A stretch of DNA of 64,000 nt from Paenibacillus roseus (GTDB lineage Bacteria; Bacillota; Bacilli; Paenibacillales; Paenibacillaceae), in contig NZ_JAELUP010000004.1 in the NCBI RefSeq assembly GCF_016424485.1, positions 1 to 64,000 of the forward strand, given 5' to 3'. The notes under the pieces are model-generated. The model worked only from the letters and a program-made list of their open reading frames with translations. It ran no database searches and was not told the origin of the DNA. Made by a program: the position numbers and the translations under genes. Below, piece by piece: positions 54,245 to 63,900 of this stretch (positions are counted from its first letter, which is position 1; every line of letters starts with the position of its first letter).

Positions 54245-56593
54245 TTGAGTGGTGCATGGTGGACAAAAGGACTAATAAGACACAAAGTAATGGATTTGAA
54301 GAAAGCAATATCACTGATTAATCGGAAATATGATCTACTGCAAAATCTATCAGAGTCGGAATTTGTTCAGCAGATAAGGCGGCTCAGAGAAGAGGTTGCA
54401 CAGCAAACGAGGCCTGAGCACGTTATCTACACTGCCACAGCTCTTGTTAAGGAAGCAGTTAGGCGGAAGATGAACGTTATTCTGCATGATGAGCAGTTGA
54501 TGGGCGGTTACGCCATGATCAGAGGAAACGTTACAGAGATGATGACCGGCGAGGGTAAGACCTTGACGTCATTAATCCCTCTTTTCTGGTTCGGGCTGCA
54601 AGGCAGGGGCGTTCATATGATTACGGTCAATCCGTATTTGGCTGAACGGGATTATATGCAGGCACGGGATGTGCTTCAGCTGTTGGACATGTCCGTAGGA
54701 CTTAATCGTTCAGATCTACATATGAAAGAGAAACAATCCGTATACGCATGCGAGGTAACTTACGGCACTTGGTCGGAATTTGGCTTTGATTACTTGAGGG
54801 ATCATCTCGTATACGATTCAGGACATCAAGTTCAGCGCCCGCTGGCGTACGCGATCATTGATGAAATTGACAGCGTGCTTATCGACGAAGCCAAGACGCC
54901 AATGATCATTGCAGGCAAGGTAAAAGCCGCTCCGGATCTCTATTACATTTGCAATAAATTTGTCAAAGGTTTACGTGAGAATAGAGATTACGAGCGAGAC
55001 ACGGAAACCAATCAGGTCATGTTTACCGAGTCGGGGATTCGTAAGATTGAAACGGTATTTATGATCGATAATTTGTTTGATTTGGATCAAACGACGGTTT
55101 ACCATTATTTGCTCCAAAGCTTAAGGTCTCAGGTATTGATGGAAGCTGACCGGGACTATTTAATTGCTGGCGGTAAAGTTCATATTATCGATGCATTTAC
55201 AGGCAGAGTGCTTGAGGGCCGGGAATTTAGCGAAGGTTTGCATCAAGCAATTGAAGCAAAAGAAGGACTCGCGCTAAGCGAGGAAACTCGCTCTAATGCT
55301 TCAATCACGGTTCAGAAATACTTTAGTCTGTACCCGAAGATGGTTGGAATGTCCGGTACGATACAGACGGAAAGAGAGGAGCTTCGGCAAATTTACGGTT
55401 TGGACGTGATGCCGATTCGTACACATCGGCCCGTCGCTCGTAAAGATGCTCCGGATCTTATCTTTGCAACCAAAGAAGCCAAACTGCAGCGGCTTGTAAA
55501 GGAAATTACAGCTTTGCATAACCATGGGACTCCCGTTCTTGTGGGTACAACCTCGGTACAGCAGTCGGAAGAACTGGCTGAGAGATTGTCTCAGACCCAT
55601 TTGCCATGTCAGGTTCTGAATGCCAAGACAGAACAGGAAGAAGCGGAGATCATCGGACGCGCAGGCAGAAAATCAGCGATTACGATAGCAACGAATATGG
55701 CGGGGCGCGGAGCAGACATCCGGCTTGGCGAAGGTGTAGCGGAGTTGGGCGGACTTCATGTTATCGGTCTGGAGAGGCATGAAAGCCGGAGGATCGATAT
55801 GCAGTTGCGTGGAAGGTCCGGCCGGCAAGGAGACCCTGGCGCATCCCGGTTCTTCATTTCGCTTGAGGACGAGCTGATGGTACGCTTTGCCAGTGAAGAA
55901 GCAGAAGCCAGGCGCGAATCGTGGAAGTGGGGGGAAGATGGAGCTTCCACTCCGCAATTGCTTCGTTTCGTGGAAATGGCTCAGTCAAGGGCAGAGCAGC
56001 AAATGTACAGCATACGTAATTTGCTATATAAGCTTGATTGTGTCGTTCATAGGCAGCGGGAGTGGTTCTATGCCCAGCGCGAGAATCTTTTGCTGACGGA
56101 GCATATAGAAGATGTTATTTCTCGCTCAGTATCCCATTGGATTGACGACTGTGTAGAAAGGCTCTGTCCGGCTAATCGGCTTCCAGAAGAATGGAAGGTG
56201 AGGCAATTGGGACAAGAGTTTGGATTATCGTCTTCGATCCAGGTGACGGATTTCATGAAACCAAGTGATGTGAGCGAGCAAGTGACCAATATTTGGCGCC
56301 TGGATTGGGTGCGGTTTCTGGAGCAGGCACAGCAGAATTGGCGTTCTAGCTGGAAGGAGAGGTGTCTGCGCCTGATCGATCAATGTTGGATTGAGCGTAT
56401 GGAGGTATTAGGATCGATTAAAGAAGGCATTCATTTTAGAGCCATCGAAAAAAGAGACCTGGCTGATGTGTATGAAGAGGAAGCCTATCATCTGCATCTG
56501 AAATTCGTACGCAAATACCATCGTGCCATTACGAGAGAAGTGATTCAGGAGATGAAAATGATGCCTGAATTATCACGTATCGCTTTTTCTTGA
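54245..56593 (+). CDS. secA2: accessory preprotein translocase ATPase (SecA2-like)
   Basis: A 782-residue SecA. Walker A MMTGEGKTL (about residues 100-108), DEAD region AYAIIDEIDSVLIDEAKTPMII (about 202-223), preprotein cross-linking region after it, TNMAGRGADIRLG, and GRSGRQGDPGASRFFISLEDEL (motif VI) are conserved. The C-terminal zinc finger and lipid-binding tail of housekeeping SecA are missing, and the total is shorter than the usual 830-840 residues, as in SecA2. The start is TTG at 54245 behind GGGAGGTG; a spacing of about 12 is long. It stands directly before two exported repeat proteins, so it is probably a dedicated export motor, as for S-layer proteins in Bacillus anthracis. Confidence 0.88.
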   Translation: MSGAWWTKGLIRHKVMDLKKAISLINRKYDLLQNLSESEFVQQIRRLREEVAQQTRPEHVIYTATALVKEAVRRKMNVILHDEQLMGGYAMIRGNVTEMMTGEGKTLTSLIPLFWFGLQGRGVHMITVNPYLAERDYMQARDVLQLLDMSVGLNRSDLHMKEKQSVYACEVTYGTWSEFGFDYLRDHLVYDSGHQVQRPLAYAIIDEIDSVLIDEAKTPMIIAGKVKAAPDLYYICNKFVKGLRENRDYERDTETNQVMFTESGIRKIETVFMIDNLFDLDQTTVYHYLLQSLRSQVLMEADRDYLIAGGKVHIIDAFTGRVLEGREFSEGLHQAIEAKEGLALSEETRSNASITVQKYFSLYPKMVGMSGTIQTEREELRQIYGLDVMPIRTHRPVARKDAPDLIFATKEAKLQRLVKEITALHNHGTPVLVGTTSVQQSEELAERLSQTHLPCQVLNAKTEQEEAEIIGRAGRKSAITIATNMAGRGADIRLGEGVAELGGLHVIGLERHESRRIDMQLRGRSGRQGDPGASRFFISLEDELMVRFASEEAEARRESWKWGEDGASTPQLLRFVEMAQSRAEQQMYSIRNLLYKLDCVVHRQREWFYAQRENLLLTEHIEDVISRSVSHWIDDCVERLCPANRLPEEWKVRQLGQEFGLSSSIQVTDFMKPSDVSEQVTNIWRLDWVRFLEQAQQNWRSSWKERCLRLIDQCWIERMEVLGSIKEGIHFRAIEKRDLADVYEEEAYHLHLKFVRKYHRAITREVIQEMKMMPELSRIAFS

Positions 56594-56660
56594 GGTTAGC
56601 CAGATTGCATTCATATAAATTTATTACAATTAAAATTCATGAAGAAGAGAGGGTATTTCC

Positions 56661-57437
56661 TTGTCTAAGAAAGAATCGAGTTCTACCAAAAAATTAAACA
56701 AAAGAATTGCGAGGGCGTTAACGTTAACAATTGCAGCAGCAGCGGTTGTACCGCTATTGCCTTCTAATTTAACAACAGCCGAAGTGTCACGGGATGTAAA
56801 AGCAGCGGATGAGATTGAGGTTCAGTCTGTGGATGCCGCTGATCCAATCAATCAGGAGCCAGAGGAGAAACAACCTGAGGTTCAAGTGCCAATAGTAGAA
56901 GCACCAACAGAAGAAAAAGAAGAGCCAGCAAAATCAGAAGTTGTCGTTCAACCGGAGGTGGCAGCATTGAATCCCGCACAAACAGCTAAATCAGTTGCAG
57001 AGTTGCAAACTGCATTGACCGCTGTCGAACTGGCTTTGAATTTAACGGGTTACCAGTCGCTTAGTCCTGAGGATCAAGCAGAAGTGGCTGCCGTACTGCT
57101 TAACAGCAATTCCGGCGAAGCATTCGGAGATTCGGGCGCTATACAGCAGGCTCTGAATAAGGCAGTTGCGGCTCAAAGGGACATCGCTGCGCTTCGCGAT
57201 GCAATTACAGCAGTCAATTCTGCCCAAAGCGCAGAACAGTTGAAGCGTGCATTGGAAGTTCCGTATTTGGGACTCGTTCTGCTGAATTACAGGAATTTGA
57301 GTGAAGAAGGCAAGCTTGCGACTGCAGCTGCAGTACTCCAAGCCGTGCCTGCCGGCGGTTTCGTGAGTCGTACTGATATTCAGAAGTCGTTCAACACAGC
57401 TATTGCTGCGGTTCTTGAAGCCGGAACGCAAGAATAG
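56661..57437 (+). CDS. secreted repeat protein, likely SecA2 cargo
   Basis: A 258-residue exported protein. The signal peptide (residues 1-40) is long and basic (KKLNKRIARALTLTIAAAAV) and shares its pattern with the giant protein downstream. A Pro/Glu/Val-rich spacer follows (about 50-100). Two copies of a roughly 72-residue helical repeat complete it (AVELALNLTGYQSLSPEDQA and LEVPYLGLVLLNYRNLSEEG mark equivalent points), the same unit seen about 22 times in the giant protein. No anchor motif. TTG at 56661 follows AGAGAGGG. Its size suggests a subunit, cap or priming partner of the giant protein. Confidence 0.8.
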   Translation: MSKKESSSTKKLNKRIARALTLTIAAAAVVPLLPSNLTTAEVSRDVKAADEIEVQSVDAADPINQEPEEKQPEVQVPIVEAPTEEKEEPAKSEVVVQPEVAALNPAQTAKSVAELQTALTAVELALNLTGYQSLSPEDQAEVAAVLLNSNSGEAFGDSGAIQQALNKAVAAQRDIAALRDAITAVNSAQSAEQLKRALEVPYLGLVLLNYRNLSEEGKLATAAAVLQAVPAGGFVSRTDIQKSFNTAIAAVLEAGTQE

Positions 57438-57463
57438 AGAGCTTGGTACCGGGAGGTTAAGGT

Positions 57464-57862
57464 ATGAAAGGCTTGACAGGAGTATGGTCTCGTCTGCGTC
57501 AGCGGATATCTTCATCAACTCTAACCGAAACGATAGCTGAACATCCCGATATGGAAACGCAGCATGAAGAGGAGATCGTACAGGGAATCGATGAATTGGA
57601 GCTGCATGAGCAGCTCAGGATCATAGGGATCGCAGGTCGATACTTGGATGAACATTATGCTCAGAAGCCGAGAGGCTACGCCGCATTGGACAGGGGATTT
57701 GCACTCAAATCCCAAATGTTCGTGACGAGCGGGGAAGAACCGGTTTATCGCGTTAATTTGGATGTGTTCTATCAGGATTCGGCGGGACAACGCAAATTTG
57801 AACATATCGTCAGCCTGATCCGCTTTGGCCAGGATGAATGGCATGTATTTCAAGTGAAATAA
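57464..57862 (+). CDS. unrecognised cytosolic protein between the SecA2 cargo genes
   Basis: A 132-residue protein with no signal peptide and no family that I know. Residues 30-60 are acidic and helical (METQHEEEIVQGIDELELHE); the last 60 residues look like a small beta sheet (YRVNLDVFYQDSAGQRKFEHIVSLIRFGQDEWHVFQ). GGGAGG stands before the ATG. It lies 26 bases after one cargo gene and 60 before the other, in the same direction. By analogy with small helper proteins in accessory Sec loci (Asp proteins, SlaP), it may be a cargo-specific chaperone or targeting factor; this is inference from position. Confidence 0.75.
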   Translation: MKGLTGVWSRLRQRISSSTLTETIAEHPDMETQHEEEIVQGIDELELHEQLRIIGIAGRYLDEHYAQKPRGYAALDRGFALKSQMFVTSGEEPVYRVNLDVFYQDSAGQRKFEHIVSLIRFGQDEWHVFQVK

Positions 57863-57922
57863 CAAGTAATCACAATGGATGAACTGACAGCTTCCAAATG
57901 GATAAAAAGAGAGGTCTCATAC

Positions 57923-60900
57923 ATGTATAAGGAAAAAAATGGAAATAAAAAACCATTAACCAAAAGTATAGCTACCGTGCTTTCTGCTACAATTGCAGCA
58001 ACATCGGTCGTTTCTGTACTGCCAACCAATATTGCCAGTGCGGATGAAGCTTCAGCTATTGCTGCAGTCAATGCTGCAGCAACGGTAACTGAAATGCGAA
58101 GCGCGCTTGCTCAGGCGGATTTGGCCTTGAATCTTACAGGCTATGATCTCTTAAGTTCTACAGGTAAAGACATCGTTGCCCAAAAAATGATCGATTTCCG
58201 CACACACAACGGTAATTACAGTTCAGTAACCGTTATTCAGCAAGAGTTGAACAAAGCAGTAGTTGAACGACAAAACTTGGAAATTTTGAATAATGCTATT
58301 CAAGCTGTAAATACGGCAGCATCCGCATCTGATTTGAGAGTTGCGCTAGAAGATCCGGCACTCGGTTTGATCCTGACCACATATAACAACTTGAGTACGC
58401 CTGGCGGCAAGCAGGAAGTTGCTCAATTGCTGTTCGATTATATTGGCGCACATGGTCATTTTTCAGATCAAGCTGCAATTCAAAATCAATTTAATATTGC
58501 TGTTCAAGCTACGTTGGATAATGAAGCACTTGCTTTCGCTGTGAAAAGTGTAAATGACGCAACGGATGCAAATGCCATAAAGATTGCGCTGGAAGATCCT
58601 TATCTTGGACTCGTTCTTATCTCTTACCATAACTTGAGCTTGTCAGATCAAATCGTGGTCGCTCAGCAGCTGTATGAATTTAAGGAAGAGAATGGCGCTT
58701 TTGCTAATAAGGCCGCTATCCAAACGAAGCTGAACGCACTCGTATCTCAGAGGGTCCAAGATGCAGCTTACGATGCGGCAGTACAAACGCTTAATGGTGC
58801 GTCGTCAGCTGTAGCAATGAAATCGGCTTTGGAGGCTTCGGATCTCGGACTAGATCTTACGGAATATTACAAGTTGAACGCCGTCCACCGATTAGCGGCA
58901 GCTCAAGCGGTTCTGGATTATAAAACGTTGAATGGCTCGTTTGCAAACCAGTCGAGCATTCAAGCGACACTTAGCTCAATCGTAGCTGCCGAGCAAGTTG
59001 CTCAAGCTGTAGATGTGGTGAATGCTGCCGCGGATGCCAACAGCATCAAGAGCGCTTTGACTGCTTCCGTATTGAACCTTTCGCTAACCACGTATAACGG
59101 CTTGTTGACAGCGGACAAAGACGCGGTAGCCGCATTTGTTCTGGCAAATCGGGGATTGGGTTTCGCGGATCAAGCCGCCGTTCAGGCAGCATTGGATGGA
59201 GCTATTGCAACAAATGCTCCGATAGCTGCTGTGAATTTGGCAACAGATGCAGTCGCAGCGCAATTGGCGCTCGAAGCTGCACCGCTCGGGCTTGATCTAG
59301 GAAATGCCTATACCGTGTGGGCATCAGCGGATAAAACGGCCGTTGCAAGTGCCTTGGTTGCGAATCGTCCAATAGACGGCTATGTGAACATAGCGGCTGT
59401 ACAAGCAGCGTTCAATGCAGCAGTCATTGTTAGAACACCTGTAGCAGTGGTGAACTTGGCTGCTGATGTGATTCAGCTACAAGCGGCTCTGGAAGATGGA
59501 ACGCTTGGCCTTAATCTGGGAGCAAACTACGCGACGGACTGGCTTGACGCTGATAGAGCTGCGGTAGCAGGGGAAGTCTTGGTTAACCGTCCAGGTACTG
59601 GTTTCGTAGATAAGGCTGCTGTGCAAGCATCATTCAATGCTGCGTTACTTGCACGCGCTGCAGTTGCGGCTGTGAATACAGCGCTTGATAAGGCTGATAT
59701 ACTGTCGGCGTTGCAAAACGAAACGCTGGATATTGTTCTCGGCGAATTTGCAAGCTGGAAAGAAGCTGATCAAGAAGCTGTAGCTGCAACCGTACTAGCG
59801 GCTCGTCCAGGTACTGGATATGTGGACAAAGCCGCTGTACAAGCCGCTGTTGATCTTGCTTTGGCGGCTCGCAAGGACATAGCTGCTGTAAACAGTGCCA
59901 CAGATGCAGCTGCGATGCAAGCGGCGCTGGAAGAACCCAATCTTACGCTTAACCTGGGAGCTTCTTACTCCGGTTGGCAATTGGCTGATAAAACAGCGGT
60001 GGCAACAGCCGTTCTAAATGCTCGTCCTCTTAACGGGTATGAGGACCTTGCTGAGATTCAATCGGCTTTTGACGCGGCTGTTTTAGACGCAGTGCCGCTT
60101 GCTGGTGTGAATGGAGCAGGCAATGCCGCGGATATGAAAGCTGAACTGGAATCCGGCTCACTGAATTTGATTTTGGGACCATCGTACAATAATTTATCCG
60201 ATCCGAACAAAACAGCTGTAGCTGCTTGGGTGCTAGGCAACCGTCCAACTGGCGGCTATACAGACAAAATAGCGGTACAAACAGCTTTGGATATGGCCAT
60301 TGCAATTCAATATGTGAACATTGCTGTCAATGCAGCAGATATGAAATCGGCGCTGGAGGATTCGACGCTTAATCTTACGCTTGGCGCTTATGCAAACTGG
60401 GGAAATGCGGATCAAAATGCGGTTGCGGATGGAGTAATAGCGGCTCGCGGAGCAGGTTACGCGAGTAAAGCGATGATTCAAACTGAACTCGATTCACAAA
60501 TCGTTGCACGTTTAGCGGTAGCTGCAGTAAACCTGGCAGCAAATGCAGGGGCAACACAAACCGCACTGGAATCCGAAACGCTAGGCTTAACACTTGGAGT
60601 GTATACAGACTGGACACCTGCTGATAAAGCAGCGGTGGCAGCGGCAGTACTTGCGGCTCGTCCTGCCGACGGTTATGTAGATAAAGCGGCGGTGCAAACA
60701 GCATTCGGTAATGCGATAACAGCCAGGTCCAGTGTGGCGGCTGTGAATACCGCAGCAGATGTAATTGCAATTAAAGCCGCACTGGAATCCGGCTCGCTTG
60801 CCTTGACGCTTGGCAATTACTCAGGCTGGTCAGCAGCGGATAAATCTGCGGTAGCTCAAGCAGTGCTGTTGTCTCGTCCGAGCAACGGCTTCGTGGATAA

Positions 60901-63900
60901 AGCTGCGGTGCAAGCGACATTTAGTGCAGCGGTAGCTAGCAGAACGGCAGTAGCGTTAGTCAACTCGTCGTCAGCTGCCGCTATTATGAGAATAGCTCTA
61001 TTGAATCCTGCGCTAGATCTTATACTTGGAGCCTATGAGAACTGGACGAACGCGGATCAACTCGCAGTTGCGAATACAGTTCTAAATGGTATACCTGTAG
61101 GTGGTTATGTAGATAAAGCTGCTGTGCAAACCGCATTTGATGCTGCATTTGCAGCCAGATTGCCTGTAGCCAGTGTGAACATCGCTACAACTGCAGCAGC
61201 AGCACAAGCGGCACTTGAAGATGCGGAGCTGGGATTAACGCTTGGCGATTATGAGAGCTGGACAACTGCTGACAAATCGGCAGTGGCAAGTGCAGTACAA
61301 GCAGGTCATCTTGGCAATGGTTATGCGGATATAGCAGCTGTACAAGATGCCTTTGACGATGCAGTTATTGCACGAAGACCAGTAGCGTTAGTCAATATTG
61401 CAATTGACGAAGAGGGTATACAAACAGCGTTGGTGAACATTACGCTGAATCTGGATCTGTCGGACTATGATACATTGCTGTTGTCGGATCAATGGTTGGT
61501 TGCGGCCCACATTTTGGAGCATAGACCAGTTGGAGGATTTGCAGATAAAGCAGCTGTACAGTTAGCACTGAATAGTGCCATTGACGCTGAGGCAACGATG
61601 GCTGCAGTGAATCATGCAGCAACGGATTCGGCCATGAAGACCGCTTTGGAGAATGGCGATTTAGGCCTTTCCTTTGGCGATTATGAAAACTGGACGAATG
61701 CGGATAAGCTGGCGGTTGCGGCATACGTGTTATCCAATCGTCAAGCAGTCGGTTATCCGAATGTAGCAGCTGTTCAGGCTGCATTCAATGATGGAATTGA
61801 AGCGCGTCGCGCGGTGGCAGCAGTAAATATCGCTACAACTAAAGCAGCCGTACAGGCAGCTTTGGAAAATTCAGCGTTGGGTTTGGCGCTCGGAGCTTAT
61901 GCAGGCTGGACAGTATCTGATAAAGCGGCTGTAGCCGAAGCGGTTCGGTTAGCTATCCCTGTCAATGGATATGCAGACCAGACAGCGATACAGACGGCAT
62001 TTGATTTAGCATTAGAAGATCGTGAAGCGGTGGCAGCAGTTAACATTGCGCAAACTCCCGCTGCTCTGCAAGCGGCGTTGGAAGACGAAGACCTCTCCCT
62101 TACACTTGGCGTGTATGAAGATTGGTTAGCGGCGGATCAATTGGCAGTTGCAGCGGCTGTGTTGGACGCTCGTCAAAACGATGGCTATACGGATAAAGCT
62201 GCTGTACAAGCGGCATTTAATACGGCTGTAGCCGGACGTACTGCGGTTGCAGCTGTGAATTTGGCATCCGATGCTGAGGAGTCACAGACGGCACTGGAAG
62301 ATGTATCGCTTGGTTTGATCCTTGGCTCGTACGAGGATTGGACAGATTCAGACAAAGAAGCCGTGGCAAATACTGTAATTACAACTCGTCCTGGTGGCGG
62401 GTATGCGGATAAAGCTGCTGTACAAGCGGCATTTAATGCAGCAATTGCTGCACGTGCTGCGGTAGCGGCAGTAAATACGGCTGCGGATGCAACAGCTATG
62501 CAAGCAGCACTGGATGACGCAGCGCTCGGCTTGACGTTTGGCGCATATGCAAACTGGACAGCCGCAGATAAGACAGCGGTAGCAGAAGCTGTACTTGCAG
62601 CAGTGCCAACAACTGGGTTTGTGAATCTGGCAGCTGTGCAAGTTGCTTTTGACGCAGCAGTCCTGGACAGAACAGTCGTGGCGAATGTAAATATTGCATT
62701 GACCCCTGCAGCCATACGGACAGCGTTGGAGAATGCTCAATTAGGGCTGGATTTATCTGTATACAATACGCTGGGGAACAAGGACAAGACGGATGTTTCC
62801 GGCAAAGTATTAACTTCTCGCCCAGCTACCGGTTTTGTAAGCCAGTTGGAGATTCAGACAGCACTTGATAAGGCATTGGATACTGGAGTTTTAGATCGCG
62901 ATCTTAACGCCCTTAACATTCAGTTCGCAGCTGGGGATACAGCTGGCCGTGTTACTGGGAACATTGAGCTTCCTAATGTAGGAGCCGAAGGTTCAACAAT
63001 CGTTTGGACTGCGGATATTCCAGATGTTGTTGATATTGCTGGCACAACGGGCACGATTACCCGTCCTGCTTATTTGACTGGTGATGCAACGGTTACGCTG
63101 TCAGCTGTATTGACATACAATGGCGAGTCCAAGACCAAAGAATTTGTTATTAAAGTCATCAAACAATCGATTAGCGACAGCGAATCGGTAGCGGCGGATA
63201 AGGCATCGCTAAATGTGGGCTTCGTTCTGGGAGACTCAGCAGCGGGCGTGACGCAAGACTTGAGCTTGCCGACAGCGGGAGCGAACGGAACAGCGATTAC
63301 ATGGTCTTCGAGCAACGAAACAGTAATTGCGACCAATGGAACGGTAAACCGTCCAGCGAAAACAGCGAACGATGTGATTGTGACATTGACAGCAACGATT
63401 AAAAAGGGTGACGAGCAAGAGACGAAACAGTTCACAGTGAACGTTCTGAAGCTAACAGCGTTTAACGATGTAGAGTCGGTAGCAACGGATAAAGCATCGC
63501 TAAATGTGGGCTATGTCTCTGGAGATTCAGCAGCGGGCGTGACGCAAGACTTGACGTTGCCGACAGCGGGAGCGAACGGAACGACGATTACATGGTCTTC
63601 CAGTAACGAAACAGTAATCGCGACCAATGGAACGGTAAACCGTCCAGCGAAAACAGCGAACGATGTGATTGTGACATTGACAGCAACGATCAAGAAGGGT
63701 GACGAGCAAGAGACGAAGCAGTTCACCGTAAACGTTCTGAAGCTAACAGCGTTTAACGATGTAGAGTCGGTAGCAACGGACAAAGCATCGCTAAATGTAG
63801 GCTATGTCTCTGGAGATTCAGCAGCAGGCGTGACGCAAGACTTGACGTTGCCGACAGCGGGAGCGAACGGAACGACGGTTACTTGGTCATCGAGCAACGA

